A stretch of 64,000 bases of DNA from Pseudomonas sp. HS6 (GTDB lineage: Bacteria > Pseudomonadota > Gammaproteobacteria > Pseudomonadales > Pseudomonadaceae), in NCBI RefSeq assembly GCF_023375815.1, contig NZ_CP067412.1:3038001-3102000 (forward strand). The letters run 5' to 3'. The notes under the pieces are model-generated. The model did no database searches. It saw nothing but the letters and a program-made list of their open reading frames with translations, and had not been told where the DNA came from. Position 1 is the stretch's first letter. Each line of letters begins with the position of its first letter. Below, piece after piece: positions 27,029 through 35,783 of this stretch. The position numbers were made by a program, and so were the translations under genes.

Positions 27029-28476
27029 TGAATTTCCCGACCACACTCGATGGCCTGTACATCAACGGCCAATGGGCCGCCGGCCGCGAGCACCTGCGCG
27101 TGATCAACCCGGCCACTGAAGCGCTGCTGACCACGGTCAATGGCGGAGATGCAAACGCCGTCAACCAAGCGGTAACGGCCGCGACTGAAGCCTTCAAGGA
27201 CTGGTCGAAAACCACCGGCGCCGAGCGCGGCGCGATCCTGCGCAACATCGCCAATGGCGTGCGCAACGGCCGCGAACATCTGATGAAGTTGCAGTCGAGC
27301 AACAACGGCAAACCGCAGTTTGAAGCGGGCATCGATGTCGATGACGTGATCGCCACCTTCGAGTACTACGCTGAACTCGCCGAAGGTCTCGATGCGAAAC
27401 AGGACAGCGATGTGCCGCTGCCCAGCGACGACTTCAGCGCACGTCTGCGCCGCGAGCCGTGCGGTGTGGTCGGTTTGATCGTGCCGTGGAATTTCCCGAT
27501 GGTCACCACCGCGTGGAAACTCGCGCCGGCCCTGGCCGCCGGTTGCTGCGTGGTGCTCAAGCCTTCGGAAGTCACGCCGCTGCCGGAACTGGAACTGGCA
27601 GCGATCATCGCCGAATCCGGTCTGCCCAAAGGCGTGTTCAACCTGGTGTGCGGCACCGGCCTGGCGGTCGGTGCGCCGCTGTCGGCAGACCCGCGCATCG
27701 CCAAGGTTTCCTTCACCGGCAGCAACGCCGTGGGTGTGCAGGTGATGCAGCGCGCCGCTGAAACCGTGAAGGGCGTGAGCCTGGAACTGGGTGGCAAATC
27801 CTCGCTGCTGATTCTGGAAGATGCCGACCTCGATCTGGCGGTGGAGCTGGCCTGCGGCGGTGGTTTCTTCAACGCCGGGCAGATGTGCTCGGCCACCAGC
27901 CGGGTGCTGGTCGCCGATGAACTGGCCGATGAATTCCTGATTCGCTTGAAGGCCCGCGCGGAAAAAATCCGTGTGGCCGACCCGTTCGATCCTGAAGTCG
28001 AGATGGGCGCGCTGGTCAATCAGGCGCAGTACCAGCGAGTGCTCGGTCACATCGACCGTGGCCTCAGTGCCGGGGCCAAGCTGATCTGTGGCGGCAATCG
28101 CCCGGCGGATCTGCCGCGCGGTTATTTCTTGCAGCCGACGATCTTCACCGAAGTGCCCCTCGACAGTGCGCTGTGGTGTGAAGAGATCTTCGGCCCGGTG
28201 ATCTGCGTGCGTAGTTTCGCTACGGAAGCCGAGGCGATTGCCCTGGCCAACGACAGTCAGTTCGGTCTGGTCGCTAGTGTGGTCACGCGCAATGCCGAGA
28301 CCGCGGATCGGGTCGCCAACGCCTTGCAGGCGGGGCTGGTGTGGCTCAACGCGCCGCAGGTGATCTTCCCGCAGACGGCGTGGGGCGGCTACAAACAGAG
28401 CAGCATCGGTCGCGAGTTGGGGCCGTGGGGCCTGGCGGCATTCCAGGAAATCAAGCACGTGATCCGCGCGCTCTGA
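27025..28476 (+). CDS. NAD(P)-dependent aldehyde dehydrogenase
   Basis: A protein of 483 aa of the betaine/aminoaldehyde dehydrogenase group. Motifs: VPWNFPMVTTAWKLAPALAA, FTGSNAVGVQVMQ, catalytic Glu in SLELGGKSSLLILE, catalytic Cys288 in NAGQMCSATSRVL, and EEIFGPVICVRSF. The start overlaps the decarboxylase stop by four bases, which indicates translational coupling. It probably oxidises the aldehyde released by that enzyme, 4-guanidinobutanal to 4-guanidinobutanoate if the upstream assignment is right. A second ATG directly follows the first. Confidence 0.86.
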   Translation: MMNFPTTLDGLYINGQWAAGREHLRVINPATEALLTTVNGGDANAVNQAVTAATEAFKDWSKTTGAERGAILRNIANGVRNGREHLMKLQSSNNGKPQFEAGIDVDDVIATFEYYAELAEGLDAKQDSDVPLPSDDFSARLRREPCGVVGLIVPWNFPMVTTAWKLAPALAAGCCVVLKPSEVTPLPELELAAIIAESGLPKGVFNLVCGTGLAVGAPLSADPRIAKVSFTGSNAVGVQVMQRAAETVKGVSLELGGKSSLLILEDADLDLAVELACGGGFFNAGQMCSATSRVLVADELADEFLIRLKARAEKIRVADPFDPEVEMGALVNQAQYQRVLGHIDRGLSAGAKLICGGNRPADLPRGYFLQPTIFTEVPLDSALWCEEIFGPVICVRSFATEAEAIALANDSQFGLVASVVTRNAETADRVANALQAGLVWLNAPQVIFPQTAWGGYKQSSIGRELGPWGLAAFQEIKHVIRAL

Positions 28477-28494
28477 ATGCCCGAAAAAGTTCAA

Positions 28495-28519
28495 CGCATG
28501 CCTCGCAACGAGGCATGCG
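28495..28519. other. Perfect hairpin between dehydrogenase and transporter genes
   Basis: Arms CGCATGCCTCG and complement around CAA, 18 bp after the dehydrogenase stop, with no T-run. It may stabilise the upstream mRNA 3' end or attenuate read-through into the transporter genes. Confidence 0.6.
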
Positions 28520-28536
28520 CCGGCGTCATGGCTCCA

Positions 28537-28555
28537 ATGAGTTTTTATCGATAGT
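28537..28555. promoter_or_regulatory. Candidate LysR operator, copy 2
   Basis: ATGAGTTTTTATCGATAGT, 138 bp before the substrate-binding protein start, matching 25287-25305 at 17 of 19 positions. It suggests a second promoter for the transporter under the same regulator. Confidence 0.5.
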
Positions 28556-28693
28556 CAGGTGTTTTGCACGACCTCAGGATGAACCCGCAGACCACGCTCA
28601 AGCCCTTTGAAATCGGGCGCTTGAGCAGTTCCGGTCAGGCAGATGCAAGGGTTGCGATCAGTCTCATACTTACAAGAATAATGGGAGTCCTAA

Positions 28694-29797
28694 ATGGGCG
28701 AGCACGATCTGAACAGGCGTCAATTCATCAAAACCGTCGGCGTGGCCTCGGTGGCTGCGGCGGCCATGAGCATGCCCTTCATCCGGGCCAGTGCCAGCGA
28801 CACCCGCTTTGCCGGCAAGACCCTGCGCCTGTTGACCTGGTCCGATGACACGGGCCTCGCTGCACTGCGCAACATCGCTGCGACCTTCGAAGCCAAGACC
28901 GGCGCCAAAGTGATTGCCGACCGCACCGGCAGCACCTCGGAAATGGTCGCCAAACTCAAGGCCGGCGGTGATCGTCCGCAGTACGACATCATCACCCTGG
29001 CCGGCGTTGGTGCCGAAGGTCTGGCCGCTGCCGGACTGCTGGAAAAACCCGATCTCAACCGCATTCCCAATCTGGTCGACGTCCCGGAAAAATACCGCAC
29101 CGGGGCCAACGGTCACGGCATCGGTTACCTGCTGTGGTGCAACAGTCTGGTCTACAGCACCCGCACCCAGAAAGAAGCGCCGGACAGTTACGCCGCACTG
29201 TGGGACGCCGATCTGGCACCGAATATTTTCCTGCCGCCGCCGAACTGGACCGAGGCCATGGACCTGATCATCATCGCCGCCAAACTGGCCGGTGGTGACG
29301 AACACAACATCGAGCCGGGCTTCAAGAAACTCGCGGAGTTGAAAGACCGCGTGGTGACCCTGGGCGAAAACCCCAACCAGATCGCCGAGCTATTCCGCAC
29401 CGGCTCCCTGGACATGGGCGGCCTGTATGCCCCGGCGTTTTTCCCCAAGCAGATCCGCGATCCGAACTACGGCCTCGGCGCCACGTTCGGCATGAAGGAA
29501 GGTTTCTACACCGACCTGATGCTCTCGGTGATGCCGAAGAACCGTCCGGGCGACACCGACCTGGCCTACGCCTTCATCGATCACTCCCTCGACCCGCTGG
29601 TGCAGGGCAAGATGGCCGAAGACATCTTCAACGGCCCGGTCAACGCCAAGGCGATCATCTCCGCCGAAGCGCGCAAGAGCCCGTTCATCCTCACGCCGGA
29701 GCAGATCGCGGAGAAGGCGATCATGCACGACAACGCCTTCCTGGCGACCGTGCATGACCAGTGGATTCGTCGCTACACGGAAATCTTTTCTTCCTGA
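28694..29797 (+). CDS. ABC transporter substrate-binding protein, polyamine (PotD) type, Tat-exported
   Basis: A periplasmic binding protein of 367 aa. The N-terminus has a consensus twin-arginine motif NRRQFIKTVGVASVAAAAMS with cleavage near RASAS. The start has GGAG 7 bases upstream. The fold is the PotD/PotF-like class (TLRLLTWSDDTGLAALRNIA, YDIITLAGVGAEGLAAAGLL, GIGYLLWCNSLVYSTRTQKE). It is followed by two permeases and an ATPase. The ligand is likely a cationic amine or guanidino compound given the upstream enzymes (inference). Confidence 0.88.
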   Translation: MGEHDLNRRQFIKTVGVASVAAAAMSMPFIRASASDTRFAGKTLRLLTWSDDTGLAALRNIAATFEAKTGAKVIADRTGSTSEMVAKLKAGGDRPQYDIITLAGVGAEGLAAAGLLEKPDLNRIPNLVDVPEKYRTGANGHGIGYLLWCNSLVYSTRTQKEAPDSYAALWDADLAPNIFLPPPNWTEAMDLIIIAAKLAGGDEHNIEPGFKKLAELKDRVVTLGENPNQIAELFRTGSLDMGGLYAPAFFPKQIRDPNYGLGATFGMKEGFYTDLMLSVMPKNRPGDTDLAYAFIDHSLDPLVQGKMAEDIFNGPVNAKAIISAEARKSPFILTPEQIAEKAIMHDNAFLATVHDQWIRRYTEIFSS

Positions 29798-29836
29798 TCG
29801 AGTGATGGACGCAGGTTCTTCAAACACCGAAGTACC

Positions 29837-29925
29837 TGTGGGAGCTGGCTTGCCAGCGATAGCAATTTGTCAGTGACATCATGGTCGACAGGTAGGCCGT
29901 CATCGCTGGCAAGCCAGCTCCCACA
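29837..29925. repeat. REPIN, GTGGGAGCTGGCTTGCC variant
   Basis: Inverted REP pair (TGTGGGAGCTGGCTTGCCAG and its complement) with about 45 bp between, inside the transporter operon between the binding protein and first permease. This REP variant (CTGGCTTGCCAG core) differs from the GAGCTTGCTC copies elsewhere in the window. Confidence 0.88.
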
Positions 29926-29988
29926 AAGCTTGCGGTGGTTTGGAAGTCTGTGTCTGTCAGTTGTTTTTCCATTGACGAGATCATTGCT

Positions 29989-30897
29989 ATGGAACATCAA
30001 TCCCTGACCCAACCGGTCGGCGCGGGTGACGTGCGCCCGGCGCGCGGTGTTTCGCCGACTGCACGGGCGTGGTTTTTCCTCACGCCGTCGATGCTGTTTC
30101 TCGGCGTGCTGATTGCCGCCAGCCTGCTGGTGTTGCGCATGAGCGTCGGCACCAAGGGCGCGGAGTGGTCCGGTTTCAGCCTGGCCAGTTACGCCCAGTT
30201 GCTCGAACCCTACTACCTCAAATCGTTGCTGCTGACCTTGCGTCTGGCGCTGATCAGCGCGGTGATCGCGGTGGTGCTGGCGATCCCGGTGGCGTACACC
30301 ATGTCGCGCCTGACCTCGCCATTCGTGCGGCGGATCTTCCTCGCGGCGGTGCTGTTGCCGTTGCTGGTCAACCTGCTGCTGCAAAGCTACGGCTGGCTGG
30401 TGATCCTTGGCCCCGGCGGCATGCTCAACCAGACCCTCATGGGCCTCGGTCTGATCAAGCGTCCGATCATGTTGCTGTACAACCAGAACGGCGTATTGAT
30501 GGGCCTGGTGCAGACCGCGTTTCCGTTGGCGGTGCTGCCGATTGCCAGCGCCATGCGCGGCGTCGCCCGCAGCTACGAAGAAGCTGCCGCGACGCTTGGC
30601 GCCAGCCGTTTTCAGGTGTTCCGTCAGGTGGTGTTGCCGATGAGCCTGCCGGGGATCATCACCGGCGCGACGCTGGTGTTCGCCTACAACGCCAGCAGCT
30701 TCGTGGTGCCGTTGTTGCTTGGTGGTCGACGCGTGCCGATGCTCGCGGTGATGGTGCATGACCAGATTGCCCCGCTGATGAACTGGCCTGCCGCGTCCGC
30801 CGCCGGTGTGGTGCTGATCGTTACCACGCTCGCCATCATGACCTTGTCCGAATACGTCACCGGCCGCCGTCGCCGTCTGCTGGAGGCTTCGCAATGA
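29989..30897 (+). CDS. ABC transporter permease, PotB-like
   Basis: A protein of 302 aa. The start at 29989 (MEHQSLTQPVGAGDVRPARG) has only a weak GAG ribosome site; an upstream frame to 29935 lacks one. Six hydrophobic segments and the EAA loop (ARSYEEAAATLGASRFQVFR) that contacts the ATPase. The stop overlaps the second permease start (ATGA), so the two are coupled and probably form the heterodimeric channel. Confidence 0.88.
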   Translation: MEHQSLTQPVGAGDVRPARGVSPTARAWFFLTPSMLFLGVLIAASLLVLRMSVGTKGAEWSGFSLASYAQLLEPYYLKSLLLTLRLALISAVIAVVLAIPVAYTMSRLTSPFVRRIFLAAVLLPLLVNLLLQSYGWLVILGPGGMLNQTLMGLGLIKRPIMLLYNQNGVLMGLVQTAFPLAVLPIASAMRGVARSYEEAAATLGASRFQVFRQVVLPMSLPGIITGATLVFAYNASSFVVPLLLGGRRVPMLAVMVHDQIAPLMNWPAASAAGVVLIVTTLAIMTLSEYVTGRRRRLLEASQ

Positions 30898-31742
30898 GTG
30901 CCTTGATCAAGAAGCGTCAGTCGTTGTTGCCGGGCGACACCGGCAAGTTCGCCGGCATCCTGTCCGGGATCATTTTGTTCCTGGCCGTGTTGCCGATCCT
31001 GACCATGATCGTGATGTCGTTCAGCGGCGCATCGAACCTCGACTTCCCGCCGAGTAGCTACAGCCTGCAGTGGTACAAGGCGGCGTGGCACACCTTTGTC
31101 TCGCCGGACGCCAGCGATGTGCTGAGCCTCGGCCAGGCCATGGGCACCAGTTTGCTGGTGGCGTGCCTGACGATGATTTTCGCCACGCTGATCGCGGTGC
31201 CGGCGGCTTACGCGCTGACCCGTTGCGAGTTCCGTGGCAAGGGCGTGGCGCTGCAATTGATGTCGCTGCCGCTGGTGTTTCCGATGGTGGTACTGGGGCT
31301 GGCATTGCTGCTGGTGTTCGACAGCCTGCCGTTCCACATGACCACCTCGCGACTGGTGATTGCCCACGTGATTCTGGCGCTGCCGTTCGTGGTGAAGAAC
31401 TGCACGGCGGCCATGCTTTCCATCGGCAGTGAAGTCGAAGAGGCCGCGCAGATGCTCGGCGCGTCGCCATTGAGGGCCATCGTCGACGTGGTGGTGCCGT
31501 TGATGAAGTCGGGGATTCTGGCGGGGATGTTGCTGGCGTTCATCGTCTCGTTCAACGAGTTCACCGTGACCTATTTCCTCTACACCATCGACGTCATGAC
31601 CGTGCCGATCTGGATGTACAGCCGCACCGTGTCATCGCTCGACCCTACCGTGTTCTCGTTTGCCGTGCTGATCGTGCTGATCGACTTCGTCCTGATCTGG
31701 GCGCTGGAGAAGCTGGTCGGTGAGGGCGGCGTTTCCTTCTAG
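30894..31742 (+). CDS. ABC transporter permease, PotC-like
   Basis: A protein of 282 aa with about six TM helices and the EAA motif EVEEAAQMLGASPLRAIVDV. It starts within the end of the first permease. TIDVMTVPIWMYSRTVSSLD is typical of the PotC branch. A gap of 157 bp separates it from the ATPase gene. Confidence 0.88.
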   Translation: MSALIKKRQSLLPGDTGKFAGILSGIILFLAVLPILTMIVMSFSGASNLDFPPSSYSLQWYKAAWHTFVSPDASDVLSLGQAMGTSLLVACLTMIFATLIAVPAAYALTRCEFRGKGVALQLMSLPLVFPMVVLGLALLLVFDSLPFHMTTSRLVIAHVILALPFVVKNCTAAMLSIGSEVEEAAQMLGASPLRAIVDVVVPLMKSGILAGMLLAFIVSFNEFTVTYFLYTIDVMTVPIWMYSRTVSSLDPTVFSFAVLIVLIDFVLIWALEKLVGEGGVSF

Positions 31743-31803
31743 CTTTTGCCTGGAGGTGCCTGCGCTCGATCATGGTGCGTTAAAAGTCAGCTCAGAATGC
31801 TCA

Positions 31804-31817
31804 TTGACTAAAGTCAA
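31804..31817. other. Short palindrome in the permease-ATPase gap
   Basis: TTGACTAAAGTCAA (6-bp arms, AA spacer) lies 83 bp before the ATPase start. A second 8-bp inverted pair CTGGAGGT/ACCTCCAG (31750-31757 and 31864-31871) brackets it. These may be a local operator or RNA structure; no function assigned. Confidence 0.35.
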
Positions 31818-31899
31818 CTCCGCTTCTTCGCAGACTTTTGCCTTGCCTGATCTTCGCTCGGCGACCTCCAGCCAAAACCCTGATTTCTTGAGGTGATTT

Positions 31900-32955
31900 A
31901 TGTCTGGTCTGATTCTGGAAAACGTCGAGAAGCACTACGGCTCGGCCTGCGCGGTACAAGACGTGAACCTGCATTTGCCCGAGGGCAAACTGGTGTGCTT
32001 CCTCGGCCCGTCGGGCTGCGGCAAGACCACGTTGCTGCGAATGATCGCCGGGCTGGAAACCCTCACCGGCGGCGAGATCCGCCTGGACGGCGAGGACATC
32101 GGTCACACCCCGGCGCACCTGCGCAACTTTGGCATGGTGTTTCAGTCGCTGGCGTTGTTCCCGCACATGACCGTGGGCGAGAACATCGCCTATCCGCTGA
32201 AACTGCGGGGCGTGAGCAAGGTTGATCAACAGGCGCGGGTGGTGGAGTTGCTGGAGCTGATCCAGCTGCAACCGATGATTGATCGTCCGGTGGCCAAGCT
32301 CTCCGGCGGCCAGCGTCAGCGAGTGGCGATTGCCCGGGCGATTGCCTCGCACCCGAAAATCCTGTTGCTCGACGAACCGCTGTCGGCGCTGGACGCCAAG
32401 TTGCGCGAGTCGATGCAGGTGGAAATCCGCCAACTGCAACAACGCCTGAACATCACCACCATCATGGTCACCCACGACCAGCGCGAAGCCATGACCATGG
32501 CCGATATCGTCGTGGTCCTCGGTGAGCATCGGGTGCAGCAGGTGGGCACGCCGATTGAAATCTATCGGCACCCGGCCAACGAGTTCGTCGCGGACTTTAT
32601 CGGCTCCGGCAACATCTTCCCGGCCACAGCGCTGGGCGATGGCAAGGTGGCGCTGCCGGGCGGCGATGCCCTGCAAGTGCCGATCTGCAGCAGCATCGTG
32701 GTCGGGCAGAAGGTGAAAATGCTGATCCGCCCGGAAGACCTGCAACTGTCGGCGCCCCAGGCCACGGCGGGCAATCGCCTGCTGGGCAAGGTGACGTTCG
32801 TGCGGGATATCGGCGCGACGATCGAGACCACGGTGGAGTGTTCCGGGGTGACGTTTACGGCGCTGAGTACGCCGTGTCAGGGCATTGGGTTAGGGATCGG
32901 GCATCCGGTGTCGGTGACGTTGCCGAGTGAGGCGTGTCGGGTGTTGGGCGTGTGA
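31900..32955 (+). CDS. ABC transporter ATP-binding protein, PotA-like
   Basis: A protein of 351 aa. Walker A GPSGCGKTTLLRMIAG, Q-loop MVFQSLALFPHMTV, signature LSGGQRQRVAIARA, Walker B KILLLDEPLSALDAK, H-loop TIMVTHDQREAM. The C-terminal about 110 residues form the TOBE domain (LGKVTFVRDIGATIETTVEC). GAGG precedes the start at good distance. It completes the importer with the binding protein and two permeases. Confidence 0.92.
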   Translation: MSGLILENVEKHYGSACAVQDVNLHLPEGKLVCFLGPSGCGKTTLLRMIAGLETLTGGEIRLDGEDIGHTPAHLRNFGMVFQSLALFPHMTVGENIAYPLKLRGVSKVDQQARVVELLELIQLQPMIDRPVAKLSGGQRQRVAIARAIASHPKILLLDEPLSALDAKLRESMQVEIRQLQQRLNITTIMVTHDQREAMTMADIVVVLGEHRVQQVGTPIEIYRHPANEFVADFIGSGNIFPATALGDGKVALPGGDALQVPICSSIVVGQKVKMLIRPEDLQLSAPQATAGNRLLGKVTFVRDIGATIETTVECSGVTFTALSTPCQGIGLGIGHPVSVTLPSEACRVLGV

Positions 32956-32978
32956 TTGGTGTTCTGCTCAGCATCGCT

Positions 32979-33138
32979 CCCTCACCCCAGCCCTCTCCCG
33001 GAGGGAGAGGGGGCCGACCGAGGTGTTTGTTCGAGGTACATCGACCTGAAAAATCAAGGTGAACTCGAGTTTGAAAGCAACAGCGATCGGCTCCCTTTCC
33101 CCCTCGCCCCCTTGGGGGAGAGGGCTGGGGTGAGGGGG
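32979..33138. repeat. Intergenic repeat element, copy B
   Basis: Ends CCCTCACCCCAGCCCTCTCC and GAGAGGGCTGGGGTGAGGGG are inverted repeats of each other over about 20 bases. The core has GGTACATCGACCTGAAAAAT. It lies between the convergent ATPase and AraC genes, where its outer hairpins could act as a bidirectional terminator. Confidence 0.88.
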
Positions 33139-33144
33139 TAGCTT

Positions 33145-34086
33145 TTAGACGCTCAGCCGCAACCGCGCCAGATCCCTCAACGGCGGCGCCCCAAACAACC
33201 GGCTGTACTCACGACTGAACTGCGACGGACTTTCATACCCCACCCGATACCCCGCCGCCGAAGCCTCCAGCCCTTCAGCCAACATCAACCGCCGCGCCTC
33301 CTGCAGCCGCAGCTGCTTCTGATACTGCAACGGACTCATCGCCGTCATTGCCTTGAAACGGTGATGCAGGGTCGAGACGCTGAGGTTCACTTCCTTCGCC
33401 AGATCATCAATGCGCAGCGGCTGTTCGAAGTTGCCGTTGAGCCATTTGATCGCCTGGCTGATGCGGTGGCTCTGGCTGTTGGCGATGGCGATTTCGTACA
33501 GCCGATGGCCCTGCGGGCTGCGCAGCAGGCGATAGAGAATCTCACGGCGGATCAGCGGCGCGAGCATGGCGATGTCTTTCGGTGTGTCCAACAGACGGGC
33601 CAGACGCAGCACTGCATCGAGCATGGCGCTGTCGATCTTTTCCACATACAGACCGCGCCCGGTCGGCCGGGTCGGTACGCCCATCGGGCCGGCATCGGCG
33701 ATCAGCGCGGTGATTTCCGCAGGATCGATGTCCAGGCGCACGGCGAGAATCGGGTCTTCAGGCGAGACATTCACCACCCGCCCGCTCAACGGCATCGAGA
33801 CCGAGACCACCAGGTAATTCAGCGGGTCGTAATTAAAGAACTCGTCCGCCAGCCGCACCTCTTTACGACCCTGGGCCATGATGCACAGCGCCGGTTGCGC
33901 GAGCACCGGGGCGAAGTCATGGGATTGGGTGTGGCGCGACATGAACAGCGAGCCGACGGCGGTGGCATAACTGCCATCTTCGGACGTGTTGCGGCGAATG
34001 ATGGCCGCCAGTTCCGCGCGCTGCTTTTCCATGTCAGCTGCCATGTCGGCATCGGGCGTCGCCTGAAAACGATCGAATGACGTCAT
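33145..34086 (-). CDS. AraC-family transcriptional regulator (AraC_N / YqhC-type)
   Basis: A protein of 313 aa from the ATG at 34086, which has a strong GAGGAGG site; a longer frame to 34158 is unlikely. The N-terminal AraC_N domain includes SHDFAPVLAQPALCIMAQGR and NYLVVSVSMPLSGRVVNVSP. The C-terminal HTH pair is RIDDLAKEVNLSVSTLHHRF and AGYRVGYESPSQFSREYSRL. Such regulators often control adjacent aldehyde reductases; here the nearest divergent gene is an ABM monooxygenase. Target unknown. Confidence 0.88.
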   Translation of the reverse strand: MTSFDRFQATPDADMAADMEKQRAELAAIIRRNTSEDGSYATAVGSLFMSRHTQSHDFAPVLAQPALCIMAQGRKEVRLADEFFNYDPLNYLVVSVSMPLSGRVVNVSPEDPILAVRLDIDPAEITALIADAGPMGVPTRPTGRGLYVEKIDSAMLDAVLRLARLLDTPKDIAMLAPLIRREILYRLLRSPQGHRLYEIAIANSQSHRISQAIKWLNGNFEQPLRIDDLAKEVNLSVSTLHHRFKAMTAMSPLQYQKQLRLQEARRLMLAEGLEASAAGYRVGYESPSQFSREYSRLFGAPPLRDLARLRLSV

Positions 34087-34147
34087 GCACAGCCTCCTCG
34101 GCAAGGGATGGAATGGGAGCAGAGCATAAGTTTGTGCAAGCGCAAGC

Positions 34148-34199
34148 GGTAGACACATCCTGCGAAATGCTTGCCTGATCCTGCATGGCGTTGTCTACC
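34148..34199. promoter_or_regulatory. Inverted repeat in the AraC/ABM divergent region
   Basis: GGTAGACA (34148-34155) and TGTCTACC (34192-34199) lie about 62-113 bp before the AraC start. Two half-sites four helical turns apart could be an operator for the AraC protein. The rest of the 335-bp gap (34087-34421) has no gene. Confidence 0.35.
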
Positions 34200-34421
34200 T
34201 GTCCAGACATGACAGGGCGCCTCCCGGAAAACTTGCTCGAAATCGGTGTGACAGGACGGTGACAGCAATTCACGGCTTGTTACAGGGCTGAAAGACAGTC
34301 TCGCAGGATTGTGCAACGCGACGGCAGGAATCGACTAACGGCGAACGCTGCCCGGCCCTTAACCTTGGATCCTGTCGCAGCCCGTCCCCGGCTGCCACGC
34401 GACTCCCTGGGAGGGTTGAAC

Positions 34422-34775
34422 ATGTCCAAGCAGATTCCCGTCAGTCATATGGCCTTCGTTCGAGCGCGCGCCGGGCGCTCGGCGGAACTCGGCATGCGCC
34501 TGAGCGCGCTGATCGAACCATCCCGTGCCGCCGTCGGTTGCCTGAGCTTTTCCTTGCAGCATTCGCAGTGTGATCCGGAGTTGTGGCTGGTTTCCGGTTT
34601 CTGGAATAACCAGCAATCGATGACCGCTTACTTCAGCAGCCCGTCGATGGAAGTCTTTGCCGAGCTGGTGCAGGATCTGGTGGTCAACAGCCTGGATTTC
34701 CACACGTTTAAAGACGTGTCGGCGGCGCAGGTGCTGGGTCAAAGTTGCGCGCCGATACACAAACTCGCCGGTTGA
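34422..34775 (+). CDS. Antibiotic-biosynthesis-monooxygenase (ABM) domain protein
   Basis: A protein of 117 aa. MSKQIPVSHMAFVRARAGRS and the following HSQCDPELWLVSGFWNNQQS fit the dimeric alpha-beta barrel ABM fold, as in quinol monooxygenase YgiN. GAGGG lies 7 bases before the start. Role unknown; such proteins often oxidise quinols or detoxify small aromatics. Divergent from the AraC gene. Confidence 0.75.
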   Translation: MSKQIPVSHMAFVRARAGRSAELGMRLSALIEPSRAAVGCLSFSLQHSQCDPELWLVSGFWNNQQSMTAYFSSPSMEVFAELVQDLVVNSLDFHTFKDVSAAQVLGQSCAPIHKLAG

Positions 34776-34818
34776 GGGTTTAATGGCCGGCCTATCTGAC
34801 TGAGCCAGGACCTGCGAT

Positions 34819-35061
34819 ATGGCACGTAAAGAGTTCGAACACTTCGAAGCGGTTTCCGCTGTAGTCCCCGTCGAGTTGGGCAGCAACAAGGGTTATCACG
34901 CGGCAATCGCGGTCAAGGCCCTGGTCGACGGCGGTGCGCCACGCTTTCACAAATTGTTGAATGACCAGGTGTTCCCTGGTGCCATTGCCGCCGATGAAGC
35001 GGCCATCAATGAGCTGGACAAGCTCAAGGGCGTCACTGATGACGCCGAGCTGATCTGGTAA
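34819..35061 (+). CDS. Small conserved hypothetical protein, 80 aa
   Basis: A soluble protein (MARKEFEHFEAVSAVVPVEL) without signal or TM helix, mixed alpha/beta composition, acidic C-terminus (DKLKGVTDDAELIW). It starts 43 bp after the ABM gene with a weak GGACC stretch upstream and is convergent with the flavin reductase gene. I do not recognise the family. Codon use matches its neighbours. Confidence 0.65.
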   Translation: MARKEFEHFEAVSAVVPVELGSNKGYHAAIAVKALVDGGAPRFHKLLNDQVFPGAIAADEAAINELDKLKGVTDDAELIW

Positions 35062-35067
35062 CCGCGT

Positions 35068-35697
35068 TTACTTGACGGCGCCCGGGCGCCACATCTTGAA
35101 CAATGCCTCCGGCCCCAGCTGGAAGTAGTCCGCCGGCCCGCCGCCGCGCAGAATCGGTTCTGCGGCGGCGGTGTCGTAGATCCCGTCCTTCAATAGCCAT
35201 TTGGCAATGTGCACGGCAACCACTTCGCCGAGCACCAGCCAGCTCGGCACCGTCTCGCCGTCGGCGCGCTGCAACTGAATGATCTGCGTGACCTTGCACT
35301 CGAAGGACACCGGGCTTTCGGCCACACGCGGCACGGCAATCACCTTCGACGCCACCGGCGTCAGCCCCGCCAGTTCGAACTCGTTGACCTCGGGCGCGAC
35401 CGCTGCGCAGCTCTGGTTCATCTGCTCGGCCAGCGGCCGGGTTGCGAGGTTCCAGACGAACTCGCCGGTCTGCTCGATGTTGTTCAGGCTGTCTTTGCGC
35501 CCGACACTGGAGAACCCGATGATCGGCGGAATGTAGTTGAATGCGTTGAAAAAGCTGTAAGGCGCCAGGTTCAGCTTGCCCTCGGCATCCTGCGAAGAAA
35601 TCCAGCCGATAGGACGCGGACCGACGATCGCGTTGAACGGATCGTGGGGCAGGCCGTGGCCGTTGGCCGGTTCGTAGAAATGGATGTCATCGGGCAT
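35068..35697 (-). CDS. Flavin reductase-like (FMN-binding split barrel) protein
   Basis: A protein of 209 aa from the ATG at 35697 (MPDDIHFYEPANGHGLPHDP), preceded by AGGA at 10 bases; a 12-residue N-terminal extension is possible. PFNAIVGPRPIGWISSQDAE and NLAPYSFFNAFNYIPPIIGF are hallmark flavin-reductase-domain segments, followed by KDSLNNIEQTGEFVWNLATR. It binds FMN and probably reduces flavin or a small substrate. Ends 6 bp from the hypothetical gene on the other strand. Confidence 0.86.
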   Translation of the reverse strand: MPDDIHFYEPANGHGLPHDPFNAIVGPRPIGWISSQDAEGKLNLAPYSFFNAFNYIPPIIGFSSVGRKDSLNNIEQTGEFVWNLATRPLAEQMNQSCAAVAPEVNEFELAGLTPVASKVIAVPRVAESPVSFECKVTQIIQLQRADGETVPSWLVLGEVVAVHIAKWLLKDGIYDTAAAEPILRGGGPADYFQLGPEALFKMWRPGAVK

Positions 35698-35783
35698 GGC
35701 GAGGTGTTCCTGAAGGCTTTTATAAGCGGCCAATAGTGCAAGTCCGATCCACGAAGATCAAATGCCGACCTTTAGAAATGAAC

